A stretch of DNA of 64,000 bases from Carettochelys insculpta (lineage: Eukaryota > Chordata > Testudines > Carettochelyidae). Below, one piece after another: positions 48,101 through 56,925 of the stretch (position 1 is its first letter; each line of letters opens with the position of its first letter). The notes below the pieces were generated by a model. The model worked only from the letters and a program-made list of their open reading frames with translations, had not been told where the DNA came from and made no database searches. Position numbers and translations under genes: made by a program. Location: contig NC_134145.1 in assembly GCF_033958435.1 (NCBI RefSeq), positions 38,591,501 through 38,655,500 of the forward strand, given 5' to 3'.

Positions 48101-51100
48101 TTCCTTTTACCACACTTCATAACCTCTTAGAAGTTGAGTGACTCTTCTCCTGAGGCTTAGTTGCAATTGAAAAGTAGCTTTTTTTTTTGAGCATCATGGC
48201 AGGTAAAATATTATATATCCCAAGTATATGGATTCCTCAAGGAAAATCTAAATTGTTGCACAGCAAGAGCAAGGTGATAATAGTCTCTTAACATATCTTT
48301 CTCCATTACAACATTTTAGTGTTTATCTAGAAAATACATTCACAGAGCTTTTATCAGAACTAATGAGCATTTTGTGTATTGCTGGATAACCCAACTATTC
48401 ACCATTAAAATATTAACATTCTTTTTTCCATTAGACAATAGTTTTGAGTTTACTTATGCGGTCCATTGGAAATAAAAACACCATCTTACTGGGTCTGGGA
48501 TTTCAAATATTACAGCTTGCGTGGTATGGCTTTGGCTCGGAGCCTTGGTACGTACATTTCATTTTAGTTTAATGAAGTAACATGCTAAGATTTTTAAAAT
48601 GATAGATTCTGTTTAATAAGAAAACTTCGTGGATGTTTTAGCATTTTTTTTAACATGCATCACTTTTACCTAAGAGGTTACAGGCAATGCATCTTTTGTC
48701 ATCTTGATGATGAGGAAATTTGAGTGCCTCTGTCCCCTGGCAACGGGGTGCTCCCCTGAGTAAGGCTGCAAGTCTATCATGGATTCCACGACTTTCTGGG
48801 ACCTCTGTGATTTCAGTGGCTGCCCTGGTGGCTGTCCAAACAATTCAGGCAATTGTTGGGGTAGTCTATGGTTATTGTTGCCCACCTTTACCCTCTCTGC
48901 CCCAACCTAAGCAGCAGTGGGGTTCTTGGACCAGACCCTGGTACTCCCTGCCCAGAGCACCCAAATTTAGTTAAGGGCAGTGCTTTTTTAAAAACAAAAC
49001 AAAAAAAAAAAAGGGCCAATCCAATGGCTGGGGCTGCTGAGTACTGGCAAGTACCAGCACAAAAAAGCACTGGTCAAGGGTATATAGTAAAAGTCAAGGA
49101 AAAGTCACAGGCTGTGAATTTGTTTGCTGACTTTAAGCTGTCCATGACTTTCTAAAAATATAACTAAAATGTAGTTTTACCTGCATGTGGGGATCTTAAG
49201 CTGGATACTTCTTCTTCTTTTTTTTTTTTTTTAAAGATGTAATTGTTTTGTAGTTGGAGCAATCAAACACTGTGTGAGCCATGCCAAACCAAGAATCTTT
49301 TGTATGGTACTGTATGATGAACCTAAACAAGTGTTAATCTCTTATGGCAACAATTTTGATAAGACCAAAAATTGTTCATGGGTATTTTTCACCTAAAAGA
49401 AAATGAACCCCAGACAGTATTTGAAAAATGCTTTGTCCTTTTCTCCAGCAATCAGATTTTCTTGTTGTTGTTGCAGTAGTGTGCATTGACTTGCCAAGAT
49501 GTCAACTTACATCTGTTGTAGCACTGTCCCCAAAGCCTCCTGCCACAATGAATTCACCTTTTACATGTGCTAACATACCAGTGACTGATCAGGGCTTTAC
49601 AAGGATTGGACTTAAAATCATTGCTTAAATTATCTATGCCATTTATTAAACTTAGAATAATTGATAGGTATGAAGTCCTGCAGTGACAATTAATTTGTGA
49701 CTTTCCTATTGTATGGGTAGAATGTGAAATTAATGAAAGGTGTACTGAAGGTGAGAACTCAGAATTCTTAATTCTTTCTCTTCACACTTAAATGTTTTGC
49801 AGGATGATGTGGGCAGCGGGGGCCGTTGCAGCAATGTCTAGCATTACCTTCCCAGCAGTAAGTGCATTAGTTTCACGGACTGCTGATGCTGATCAACAGG
49901 GTATGTTTTGTAGTTTCTGTTATAATTATAACGCATGTTCAAACTAGGGATTGCCTGAGCTGCTCAGCATAACATGTATCAATGCTCTTACTGGGACCTG
50001 AGGGTTATCCTCAACCTTGCAGGAAAAAATAGTCAAACTAGTAGTATGTTAATATAAATTAGAAGCTTGTAGTGTAGTTTTAACCTCACTGTGGAAGAGT
50101 GGTAGTTCTCAAAATTGCTAAGCAGTTTTCAATTGCCTGTGGATTGTTTAGAGGCAACTGGGCTGTACGAATCAACCTAGACAGATGAAGAGTGAGTGTT
50201 GATAGCACAGGGAAAAAACATGCATTGAAGGTAGTATAAGACCCAGCATTCTGAAATTGACCTCAGAAAGTCATTACAAGTTCAAAGCTTGATCCTGGCA
50301 ACCCTCAGACAAGTGCAGTCCCAATTCACAAGATGAGGTCCTTTGAAAGAAACAGAAATATTCCCCTCACACAGCAGTACTCAGAGAAGCAATAGTCTCT
50401 TAATGCTAACCATTCCAGGGTTTGAGAGAATGAAATCCTTTCTATAGTTCACTCTCCCTGCACCATGCCCCACTTGTTTTATCAACCCTATAAACATTAC
50501 ACAGGTAAATTCACCAGAAACCCCCTCTCCTAAGGGTAGCTGCTATTTTTTGCAAAAACAGCCAAAAGTCCTGGGGCACCTTATAGCCTAACAGATATTT
50601 TTGGAGCACAAGCTTTCGTAGGCAAAGACCTGTTTTGTCAGATGCATCGTAGGTCTTTGTCCACAAAATCTTGGCTCCAAAAGATAGTCTATAAGGTACC
50701 ACAGGACTTCTCGTTTTTGCAGCCGTAGACTAATGTGTACCCCTCTTGCACTTAGTATTTTTTGGGAGGACATTCCTTCTAACTGAGTTGTTTTGTTCCC
50801 TTTGGAACAGTTTTGACCAGTGGGTGGAGTGTGGGGAGAAAATGCCTGTATCTGGCTGGTAACAACCACTACTAAACTCTGAAAGCGGAGCAGGGAACTG
50901 CATGTCTCAGACTGCCCTTTAGACAGCAGAAAAATGCCTCTGTCTCAGACTGCAGCAGCTAAAGTGAAGGTTCAGAGTCCCATTCACAAAAGCATGTTTC
51001 TGCAGCTGTCTCTCTTCTGTCCACTGGCCTAGCCAGCCCCTGGGTTCTGAAGCTGGCTGCGGGGGGCTGCTGCAAAAGCCCCAGCTCCAGGAACAAAAAT

Positions 51101-54100
51101 GCAATGGAGCATGCACAAAGTGCTAAGCCAGATTGTCTTCCAACTTGGCTTAGCACTTTGTGCTCACTCCCTTGCATTTGTATGCACAGAGCTGGAGCTT
51201 TTGCAGCAACAGGTGGAGGAAATTGGGCTGGAAGGAGCTCTGCTGCCTGTGGGAAGGCTGAGCTGGTTGTGAGCAGAGGCTGCATGTGTGATTGCGCTGT
51301 CCCCCCCTTTACAAATTTGACACCCCTGGTATAAATAGCTGAGTGTATCAGATTGATGCCCTTTGGGTCGATGTGGCATAGGACTTGGTTTTCCTTACAC
51401 CAAAACCAAAAAATTCTCCTTCAACATCAGTTTTCCAGTGGGACAATCCAATTTATTTCAGTTAATTTACTCCTAGTTTAGCTGTGCGGGGGGGGGCGGG
51501 GAGAGTGAATCAGGCCCCATTGCATGTTAGTTGTGAGAAGCATTGTGAACAGTTGTCACTGGAGACATTTAATGTCAGGGAATGTCTTTTTTTTTTTTTT
51601 TTTTTTAAGGTGTTGTTCAAGGGATGATAACAGGAATTCGAGGATTGTGTAATGGTTTGGGGCCAGCACTTTATGGTTTTATATTCTACATATTCCATGT
51701 AGAATTGAATGAACTCCCAATGACTGAAACTGAATTGGGGGATAATGTGGCTCTACAGCACCATTCACAACAGGTATTGTTCCTATTTATTTACAATTTA
51801 CAAGAAAGGGCTTCTGAGGTGAGGTGAGGTGGGGTGGAATTGGATACTCTGCTAATTCAAGACTGTACCCTATGACACATTCTACAGTGCTTTACTCAAT
51901 CCAGCTTTAAATAAATCAAGCAAAGAGATTTCTCAGACAATTTCCATTGTGAGACTCTTTACTTGTCTAACAACTCCTGCAGTTTCTTGATATTGAGCCT
52001 CAATTTTCCAGTGACTAATCAGTCCCATTGCTCCTCTGAATCACTGTAAAAAGAACCCACTATTGGTTCTTGGTTTTTGTTTGTGAAAACAAAGTCAATC
52101 CACTTTTTTTTGTTCAGTGTTTTGATCAGGTTATACATCTCCTCTTGATTCTTTCCATGTACTTTGGTCTCTCTTGCCTGTTAACTTCTTATTTTCTCTG
52201 AATTCTCTTCAACTTGTATTTTTTGTGGTGCTCCTAATTGTATCTTAAGTCCTGTTTTAATATTTTAAAACACATGGTTCAAGATAGATATTAAAAAGCT
52301 GAATATGCTTTGCTCTTTTTCATATATTTTATGTTACACTTACCAGATCTTGCCACTTCCTTGTGGTACTTTCTCCTGCTTATCTCATGGTAGAAAACAT
52401 TCTGGCCTGTTGATATGCCTCTACCACAAGGAGGCAAAAACTGCTATTGTGTTCAGTGTGTAGAAGGCAGCCTATACACTTGATTCCTTGAGAGCAATTG
52501 AGTGCCAGTTCTTCCAGCTGTAGCTTATTGTTTTAAACATAAGTACAGTAAACCCCCACTTTATGGAATTTTGACATTTGCGTTAATACACTTAACGCTT
52601 ACGTCAAAATCCTGGGCTCCAGACACCCACTTCCCCCAGGTGGAAGCCAGGGGGATACTGCTGCTGGGAGGAGAAGCCCCTCAGCCCCAGGAAGCAGGGA
52701 GCCAGGTGCCTGGGTCCTGGCTTCATGGAATCATGGAATACTAGGACTAGAAGGGGCCTCAAGAGGCCATCGATTCCAGCCCCCTGCCCTCATTGCAGGA
52801 CCAAGTACTGTCTAAACCATCCCTGATAGACATCTATCTAACCTGTTTTTAAATACCTCCAGCAATGGAGATTCCACAACCTCCCTTGGCAATTTATTCC
52901 ACTGTTTGACCCCTGTCCCCAACAGGAACTTCTTCCTAATGTCCAGCCTAAACCTCCCTTGCTGCAGTTTTAAGTCCGTTGCCTCTTGCTCTATCCTCCA
53001 GAGGCCAAGAAGAACAAGTTTTCTCCCTCCTCCATATGACACTCTTAGATATCTGAAAACCATGATCATGTCCCCCCTCAGTCTTCTTTTTTCCAAACTA
53101 AACAAGCCCAATTCTTTCAGCCTTTCTTCATAGGTCACATTCTCCAGACCTTTAATCATTCTTGTTGCTCTTTTTTGGACCCTCTCTAGTTTCTCCACAT
53201 CTTTCTTGAGCTGCGGTGCTCAGAACTGGACACAATACTCCAGCTGAGGCCTAACTAGTGCAGAGAAGAGTGGAAGAATGACTTCTTGTGTCTTGTTCAC
53301 AACACACCTGTTAATGCGTCCCAGAATCATGTTTTGCTTTTCTTTTTGCAACAGCATCACACTGTTGACTCTCATATTTAGCTTGTGGTCCTCTATAACC
53401 CCTAGATCCCTTTCTGCTGTAGTCATTCCTAGACAGTCACTTCCCATTCTGTATCTGTGATGCTGATGGGTCCTTCCCAAGTGGAGCACCCACCTGAAAT
53501 CAAACCCACTTCACCTTCCTGGGGCTGAGGGGCTTCCTCCCCCGGAACACACCTCCCTCCTCCTCCGAGTCCCCAGGTAGCTGGGAGCCAGGTGTAGTAG
53601 TGCCTGGCCAGTTTCCTGGCTTCTGGGTGCTCAGAGGAGGGAGGCAGAGTGGGGGAAATTCCAGGCCCCAGGGGCTTGGAGGGAGAGGGAAGGGTCCCCT
53701 TCTCCTGACTGACTCTAAATTTGAGTTGTGTGTGGGTTATGAGGAACACAACCCCTGTGTAACTCTGGGTTTTACTGTATGTAAAACTTACTACTGTAAA
53801 ATAAGTCTGCAGTTCTTAACACTTGACTGGGGGAAATGCCATTTACTTGATACGTTAATGCTCAAATCACGTGAGTGCTTGAATGAAAAGAGTAAAACAA
53901 TAAAATGAAATCCTGATATTACAGTAAATTTCTGATTGTCACAAAAATAAGGAACAGTGAGCTAAATCATAGGCCCTTTTGTATAGGTAAATGAGTAATT
54001 ATAGTGCCAGTCTGAACAGAATACCATTGTTATGCTCTTACAAGATATGTGAAAGTCAGCTTTTGTACAATTACATTTTTGACATTTAAATAGTTAATTA

Positions 54101-55833
54101 AGACTTGTTTCAGTTGTGGCTTGTAGCTACATTTGACTTCTGAGAGGATCATTGAGATAATCCTGTGTCATCTTTTTCCCCTCATGTATCTCCTGCATTT
54201 TGGGAGACAGAAAAATCTTGTGGAATAATCCCTGGACGACCTTGCTTGTGCTTTTAGTAGTGTCCTCGAGATGAGAGTAAAACTGGCTAAACAGCACTAT
54301 TTGGTTTAGGGATGTAAAATCCCATTTAATTAGTTAACTGGTTAAACTTTAAGTTTAACTTATTAACCCAGCGTTTCCCAAAGTGTGTTACATGTACCAC
54401 CAGTGGTACATAAAAGGATTTCAAGGGGTAGGTGGCAGAAAATAAATTACTAAATATCAGGAGATCAGCATTAATCAGTGTACCCCCTGAGTGCTTAAGT
54501 CCCAAAAGGGGTATGTGAATGTTTTATTTAAATTTGGGAAATACTGTATTAACCAGTTAAAGGGCTGGTGCGGGAAGATAAAAGTTGCTTCAGCCAGGTT
54601 GGAACTCCCCTGCGGACAGCGTTTCCAGGCCAGGCCCATTGCAGACCAGGGCTCCTGCCCATGGTGGGCCTCATGGGACTGGAGCATCCCCCTACCTGTG
54701 GCAAGCAGTGGGCTCCTCCAGCTCTTATCTGTTAACCATTGACATCCTTAATTTGGTCCTAGCAGCTGATTGCTCTTGCTAGCAAAGGTCTGCGCTCTGT
54801 GTGCGTGTGCTTGCGTGCGCACGAGAGAGAGGTCTGTTTTCAGAATTGTTTAGGAAAGATGAAAAAAGTGGAAACAAGTGCTGCCACCCACCCCTTAATT
54901 TTCTTTATAGTTGTCTATCCTGCAGCAGACATCTGAGAGATCAGTCTGTTCACTTTGATATCTTATACACCATACTTCCAGTGGTGTCTGTGGGCTAATG
55001 TTCACTGCATGTTTTTCTGAACTGTAGCCTAGCTCCAGTAAGTGACCACATTGATACAATATTTGAGCTATACAGTGATTGTATTAGTACTTGCTGTTGG
55101 TTACTATCTCCGATGTTAGTAGCATTCATGTTTCATCCAGTTCCCCACTCCTAATTAGTTAGCAAGGTAGATACTTGGGTGCGTTGAAAGGAATGGGGTT
55201 AAGAATAAAGCTTGAATTATACCTCCGGCTAACTGGGCAGTGACTTCCTATATGTCATCTGGTAACTATAGAGTATTTTAATTAAATCACTGGAAACTAA
55301 CTCAAGCTCTAGGAATCTTTGTCTGTATTTCTGGCAGGTCAGGCAATAGGCAGTGGCATGTTTCCTGTGAAGTCAGAGGTTTCTCTCTTTGGGTGTCTTT
55401 TTTTTTTAAAAAAAAAAAAATTCATCTAACAGGTTTCTCTGCTTCTAGGTTCTCCCCCCTTTAAGAATGAGTATGAATAAGGTTTACTTGGGTGGGTATT
55501 AAACTGATGGAATTGTACAACTTTTTAAGTACAGGGTAGTATGTGTAGCATCATTTTTTAACTGATTCTTCACTTTAGTTATATTTAACTGCTCCTCTAG
55601 AAAATAAATGCTTTGTTCTTTTTCAGAACTCCATAATTCCAGGACCCCCATTCTTGTTTGGAGCATGCTCTGTGCTATTGGCTTTGCTTGTTGCCTTGTT
55701 TATTCCTGAACACACCAATCTAAACATACGGTCCAGCAGTTGGAAAAAACACAGTGGCAGTCATGGTCATCCACACAGTCCACAGGCCCCTGGCGAGGTC
55801 AAAGAACCTTTATTGCAGGACACAAATGTATGA
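24949..55833 (+). CDS. MFSD14A: Major facilitator superfamily transporter MFSD14A (HIAT1), twelve exons
   Basis: Exons: 24949-25035, 42009-42104, 42896-42958, 44018-44145, 45398-45512, 46285-46503, 46804-46917, 47481-47552, 48435-48547, 49803-49900, 51610-51773, 55627-55833; 1476 nt, 491 aa (human 490). Frame is continuous over all junctions. It is a 12-helix orphan transporter of the MFS. The canonical motif [10 protein letters not shown] follows helix 2 (residues 94-103), the sixth-helix PES motif is at 211-213, and the basic cytosolic N-terminus [10 protein letters not shown] and His-rich C-terminal tail match the family. In mouse, loss impairs sperm-head formation; the substrate is unsettled. 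Intron 1 is 16,973 bp and holds most of the mobile elements in the window. Confidence 0.98.
25331..25783. other. MFSD14A intron 1, start; nothing recognised
   Basis: Moderately GC-rich sequence leaving the CpG island. No repeat or conserved frame was recognised. Confidence 0.4.
25784..26955 (+). mobile_element. Composite Tigger-like repeat, copy A (truncated at its right end)
   Basis: It starts CAGTACACTCATC and then TTGGTTCCCAAATTTCTGC. It includes a ~41-bp GGGGCTGCTGGGG-type minisatellite (26,360-26,600), an inner terminus TACAGTAGACCCTGGAGTT (26645), and a region ending near AGGGAAGGGTGGGAGAAGGC. Its complement forms copy B at 34,969-39,852 in the same module order. Confidence 0.75.
27480..28302. 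repeat. ~92-bp tandem array within a Tigger-like element
   Basis: The phrase GATCAGTGCTGCTGCACTGG TCAGTTTCCCC, with variants, recurs near 27570, 27660, 27752, 28070 and 28170, alternating with CTCCTGTGAGTGGCA-like phrases. The outer ends (GTCCCCAGATTTATGC at the left, AATCTCAGGGTTCTACA at the right) resemble Tigger-type termini. The open frames are repeat artefacts. Confidence 0.7.
28835..28925 (-). mobile_element. Penelope 3'-end fragment (ribozyme part absent)
   Basis: The minus strand reads CACCTAATAAATTATTTTGG, then AGTCTTTGAAGTGCTATGAC, then AACACAGCTACCTCTCTG, the distal part of the second subfamily. It stops before the GAAA and CTGANGA blocks. Confidence 0.75.
29325..31450 (-). pseudogene. 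CR1 LINE, 5'-truncated, antisense in MFSD14A intron 1
   Basis: Three minus-strand open frames, 31,289-30,570, 30,583-29,960 and 29,926-29,426, cover the region before the RT, the RT and the C-terminus. Seen: [37 protein letters not shown], the catalytic [24 protein letters not shown] and [18 protein letters not shown]. Its 3' end carries the CR1 signature TCTATGATTC near 29,330. ORF1 and the endonuclease are missing. A T-run of about 20 (29,932-29,951) separates the last two frames. Confidence 0.95.
31825..32391. mobile_element. Palindromic (head-to-head) Penelope insertion with 12-bp target duplication
   Basis: The left arm (31825-32114) is the minus-strand Penelope 3' region and the right arm (32131-32391) is the same sequence on the plus strand, with a 16-bp spacer. 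ATTTTGAAAGTA flanks both ends (31813-31824 and 32392-32403). Each arm keeps CTGATGA, but GAAA is mutated (AACA left, AAAA right), so the ribozymes are broken. Confidence 0.88.
32490..32660. mobile_element. Cluster of Penelope 3'-end fragments, second subfamily, head to head
   Basis: A minus-strand GAGCTTTCATGGGGCAGACCC is followed by two plus-strand pieces, AAGAAATGGATTTGCCCCAC and AAGAAGTGGGTCTCCCCCAT each leading to AAAGCTC. The last continues to the usual CTAGTAAATTATTTTGTT tail. The AGATCTGG motif joins the pieces. Confidence 0.7.
32661..34966. other. MFSD14A intron 1, middle; one Tigger-like terminus
   Basis: Mostly AT-rich with no gene recognised. AGGGTCTACTGTA at 33881-33893 is a Tigger-type right end. 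A repeat with TTAACTGAAATAAGCG / TTGGTTAATTGGCTAAC lies at about 33,450-33,625 and is related to that at 54,308. Confidence 0.45.
34969..39852 (-). mobile_element. Composite Tigger-like repeat, copy B, interrupted by a LINE
   Basis: The outer ends CAGTACACTCATCCCTCG (34969) and GAGGGATGAGTGT-ATTACTG type sequence (to 39852) are inverted. On the minus strand it repeats the module order of copy A: TTGGTTCCCAAATTTCTGC, GGGTCCCATTAGATTTGTTA, GCACCTAGGCATA-like join, minisatellite (35,600-35,800), inner terminus TACAGTAAGCCCTCGAGTTA, CTGGTCAGTTTCC. The LINE at 35916-39410 splits it at ACCTAGGCATA. Confidence 0.78.
35916..39410 (-). pseudogene. APE-type non-LTR retrotransposon with inverted 5' end (twin-priming structure), 11-bp target duplication
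   Basis: The minus strand 38,300-35,916 encodes the post-endonuclease linker ([19 protein letters not shown]), RT pieces ([37 protein letters not shown], catalytic [17 protein letters not shown]), [19 protein letters not shown] and a C-terminal zinc-finger-like [20 protein letters not shown]. The plus strand 38,310-39,410 encodes the 5' leader and endonuclease ([66 protein letters not shown]). So the 5' part is flipped. ACCTAGGCATA flanks the whole (35905-35915 and 39411-39421). The 3' end has a CTACTACTAC tail. Stops and frameshifts make it inactive. The clade is not assigned. Confidence 0.92.
39853..42008. other. MFSD14A intron 1, right end; nothing recognised
   Basis: AT-rich. The open frames at 40,222-41,300 on both strands lack similarity that I recognise. 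The acceptor region before 42009 is T-rich. Confidence 0.4.
42009..42104 (+). CDS. MFSD14A: MFSD14A exon 2
   Basis: The acceptor is GTGTTTTAG. It codes [20 protein letters not shown] to TAPTLM (residues 30-61), helix 1. The donor is ATG|GTAAGT, phase 0. Confidence 0.97.
42232..42575. repeat. Tigger-like fragment with ~60-bp C-rich tandem units
   Basis: CACTCATCCCATTAAACAAG then GGGACACACGTACTTACC resembles the left end of copy B (34,973-35,050). It is followed by 3-4 repeats of CCAACCTGCTGTAGTCTGACC-like units (42,360-42,560). Confidence 0.65.
42896..42958 (+). CDS. MFSD14A: MFSD14A exon 3
   Basis: 63 nt, residues 62-82: [20 protein letters not shown] plus K. The acceptor is CTTCCATAG and the donor AAG|GTAGGA, phase 0. 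Confidence 0.97.
43231..43632. mobile_element. PIF/Harbinger-type foldback MITE, about 400 bp, TTG flanks
   Basis: GGCTGTGTCTACATGGGCAC and GTGCCTGTGTAGAGACAGAC are inverted ends, with TTG at 43228-43230 and 43633-43635. The interior is an almost complete palindrome (AGGCGCTGAATATTCA repeated in both orientations, AAAGGACCCTCACCTTTCGAA against TTTCGAAAGGTGTGGGGTCC). Confidence 0.9.
44018..44145 (+). CDS. MFSD14A: MFSD14A exon 4
   Basis: The acceptor is ACTTTTCAG. It starts [19 protein letters not shown], with the MFS signature loop between helices 2 and 3, and ends inside a Trp codon (TG) at the donor GTTAGT, a weaker donor than its neighbours. Confidence 0.96.
45398..45512 (+). CDS. MFSD14A: MFSD14A exon 5
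   Basis: The acceptor is TTGTCTCTAG. It completes Trp and reads [19 protein letters not shown] to [11 protein letters not shown], phase 0 at CTG|GTATGT. Confidence 0.97.
46285..46503 (+). CDS. MFSD14A: MFSD14A exon 6
   Basis: 219 nt, residues 164-236, from [20 protein letters not shown] through [18 protein letters not shown] to QADPFA. It contains helices 5-6 and the PES motif. The acceptor is CTGTTATAG and the donor GCA|GTAAGC. Confidence 0.97.
46804..46917 (+). CDS. MFSD14A: MFSD14A exon 7
   Basis: Residues 237-274, [20 protein letters not shown] to YLRQ, helix 7. The acceptor is TTGTTCTAG and the donor CAG|GTAAGA. Confidence 0.97.
47481..47552 (+). CDS. MFSD14A: MFSD14A exon 8
   Basis: 72 nt, residues 275-298, [20 protein letters not shown] then IIAQ, helix 8. 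The acceptor is TTTAATGTAG and the donor CAG|GTGAAT. Confidence 0.97.
48435..48547 (+). CDS. MFSD14A: MFSD14A exon 9
   Basis: It reads [20 protein letters not shown] to WYGFGSEP, then two bases of a Trp codon. The acceptor is TTCCATTAG and the donor TTG|GTACGT. The loop RSIGNKN lies between helices 8 and 9. Confidence 0.97.
48720..49160. repeat. Interspersed repeat, unclassified
   Basis: ATGGATTCCACGACTTTCTGG at the left and AAAGTCAAGGAAAAGTCACAG ... GTCCATGACTTTCTAAAA at the right belong to a repeat I recognise from sauropsids (paired GTGACTTT/ AAGTCA motifs). It is interrupted by an A-rich stretch near 49,000. The class is uncertain. Confidence 0.5.
49161..50540. other. MFSD14A introns 9 and 10 around exon 10; nothing recognised
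   Basis: Apart from the exon at 49803-49900 there is no recognised feature. 49,428-49,628 is an open frame without support. Confidence 0.4.
49803..49900 (+). CDS. MFSD14A: MFSD14A exon 10
   Basis: It completes Trp and reads [20 protein letters not shown] to TADADQQ. One G of a Gly codon is carried over. The acceptor is GTTTTGCAG and the donor AGG|GTATGT. Confidence 0.97.
50553..50755. mobile_element. Second palindromic Penelope insertion, 9-bp direct repeat flanks
   Basis: The left arm (minus strand, to about 50646) and the right arm (plus strand) are both Penelope 3' ends meeting head to head. TATTTTTTG occurs at 50544-50552 and 50756-50764. The left ribozyme has GAAA but CTGACAA (core G lost); the right arm lacks CTGANGA. 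Confidence 0.75.
51067..51215. repeat. Foldback sequence, ~65-bp imperfect arms
   Basis: CACAAAGTGCTAAGCCA (51116 on) and TGGCTTAGCACTTTGTG (51146-51162) are exact complements. Outward, GCTGCTGCAAAAGC and GAGCTTTTGCAGC also pair. Loop about 14 nt. It may be a MITE; no target duplication was located. Confidence 0.75.
51610..51773 (+). CDS. MFSD14A: MFSD14A exon 11
   Basis: It reads [20 protein letters not shown], then [20 protein letters not shown], then ALQHHSQQ, ending at residue 423. The loop after FHVEL is more diverged from human than any other coding part. The acceptor follows a T18 run (TTTTAAG). Confidence 0.96.
51774..52525. other. MFSD14A intron 11, left part; nothing recognised
   Basis: AT-rich with no recognised repeat or gene. 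Confidence 0.4.
52547..53780. mobile_element. Tigger-like element carrying a nested CR1 fragment
   Basis: The left end TACAGTAAACCCCCACTTTA and the right end TGTAACTCTGGGTTTTACTGTA (about 53,759-53,780) are inverted, with TA at the ends. The GC-rich body resembles the other composite repeats. The CR1 fragment at 52725-53490 sits inside. Confidence 0.7.
52725..53490 (-). mobile_element. CR1 3' fragment, nested
   Basis: The minus strand encodes [60 protein letters not shown] and [19 protein letters not shown], the same C-terminal region as the copy at 29,325. The 3' signature ATTCCATGATTCCATG is near 52,727. Confidence 0.92.
54308..54750. mobile_element. Interspersed repeat split by a hAT element
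   Basis: The left end GGGATGTAAAATCCC with TTAGTTAACTGGTTAAAC and the right end CTTATCTGTTAACCATTGAC are parts of a repeat with TTAACYGGTTAA motifs, related to 33,450-33,625. Confidence 0.6.
54369..54546. mobile_element. hAT non-autonomous element, 178 bp, 8-bp target duplication
   Basis: The termini CAGCGTTTCCCAAAGTG and a right end complementing to CAGTATTTCCCAAATTTA are inverted. TATTAACC flanks both sides (54361-54368 and 54547-54554), the 8-bp duplication typical of hAT. Confidence 0.88.
54751..55626. other. MFSD14A intron 11, right part; nothing recognised
   Basis: AT-rich. There is an A/T homopolymer junction near 55,400-55,420 and a T-rich acceptor before 55627. Confidence 0.4.
55627..55833 (+). 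CDS. MFSD14A: MFSD14A exon 12 (coding part)
   Basis: The acceptor is CTTTTTCAG. It reads [20 protein letters not shown] to [20 protein letters not shown], a His/Ser-rich tail, and [10 protein letters not shown], then TGA at 55831-55833. Confidence 0.97.
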   Translation, partial: NSIIPGPPFLFGACSVLLALLVALFIPEHTNLNIRSSSWKKHSGSHGHPHSPQAPGEVKEPLLQDTNV

Positions 55834-56925
55834 TGTCAGAATCCAGAGAAAAATTTTTATATTTCATAGGTCTTGTTTTCGGTTCTGGATACACATTCCA
55901 CTTAGATGAAAAATGTAATTTAACATTATCTTAAGATGTCTTTCTGCATGAAATTTGTAGGAACTACAAACAGGAGCTGGAAATTTTGCCAAAAAATAAT
56001 GTAACTTCATTTGCTTTTAAAAAGAAAACAAAACATTTGGTCTCATGCCACTAATTAAACTTTTTCATCCTACTTTTGAGACAAAAAGGAAAACACATTC
56101 AAGGTATCAGTATGTCTTTGTGTCTGTTTCCTTAAGGTGGTGAGCTTTAATTCTCTTCATGCTAAGTCTCAGTGAGACATACTAGCATATTTGCGGACCC
56201 ATTCATTTTATGTTGTAAAATTTTGGGTCAGATGATAAAAGCCTTAATGTAAATGCACTCAAGTAAGGAAAAAGTTAATTGGTTTCATTTTAGATCACTG
56301 TCTGGGAGGCTTTATTTTAAGTTCCTAGTACAAAATCATGTGAACATGCTCGCTAAACAGTGAAAGTTGTGGGTTGTAAGTGCATTACCCTTATTCCTTC
56401 TAATTTTTTGGAGTACAAGGTAGTATTGAACAGTATTTAAATTAGTGAGTCTCTTGAGCCTACAAGATTTTAATATAGGTTGCAACACTTTTCCTAAACA
56501 GTTTATACCACTAATTTGTTTGCATAATCATAAGGACCTCAACTTGAATACACAAACTAAAATATAAGCTGAGCGCCTTGAAAATGTCCATGTGTGTTAT
56601 AGTGGCCTTTCAAGACTGACTAGTAACTTTTTACTTTTACAGAGTTAATGTTTTAGTCCTAAATTTTCAGGAACCTAGTACAGGAGAACAAGCTTTATAC
56701 AGTTACTGATGTGAATTTCTCTAAAAATGTATATTTTTGTGTCAAGTTATATTATTTAAACTACTCTTCCTTTGTATAAATTGTGTATAAAGTATAGTTT
56801 AAAATGTTTTCATCTTGTGGTTATTGCTTATGGATTTTTTAAACTTTGAACATTCACCATGGTTGACTGAGCTGGAAAAATGTGTAAATATTCAGTTAAT
56901 AAATGCATATTTTAATGAATTTTTT
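55834..56925 (+). other. MFSD14A: MFSD14A 3' UTR with poly(A) signal
   Basis: AT-rich and free of repeats. The canonical AATAAA at 56898-56903 is followed by T-rich sequence near 56920-56935, suitable for cleavage and polyadenylation. The exact end is inferred. Confidence 0.75.

Larger units (their letters stand above)
43636..48434. other. MFSD14A introns 3-8; mostly unique sequence
   Basis: The non-exonic parts hold homopolymers (T36 at about 45,154-45,181, A17 near 45,663) and little else. 47,575-47,765 is GC-richer and resembles part of an old non-LTR element, but not clearly enough to name. Confidence 0.4.
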
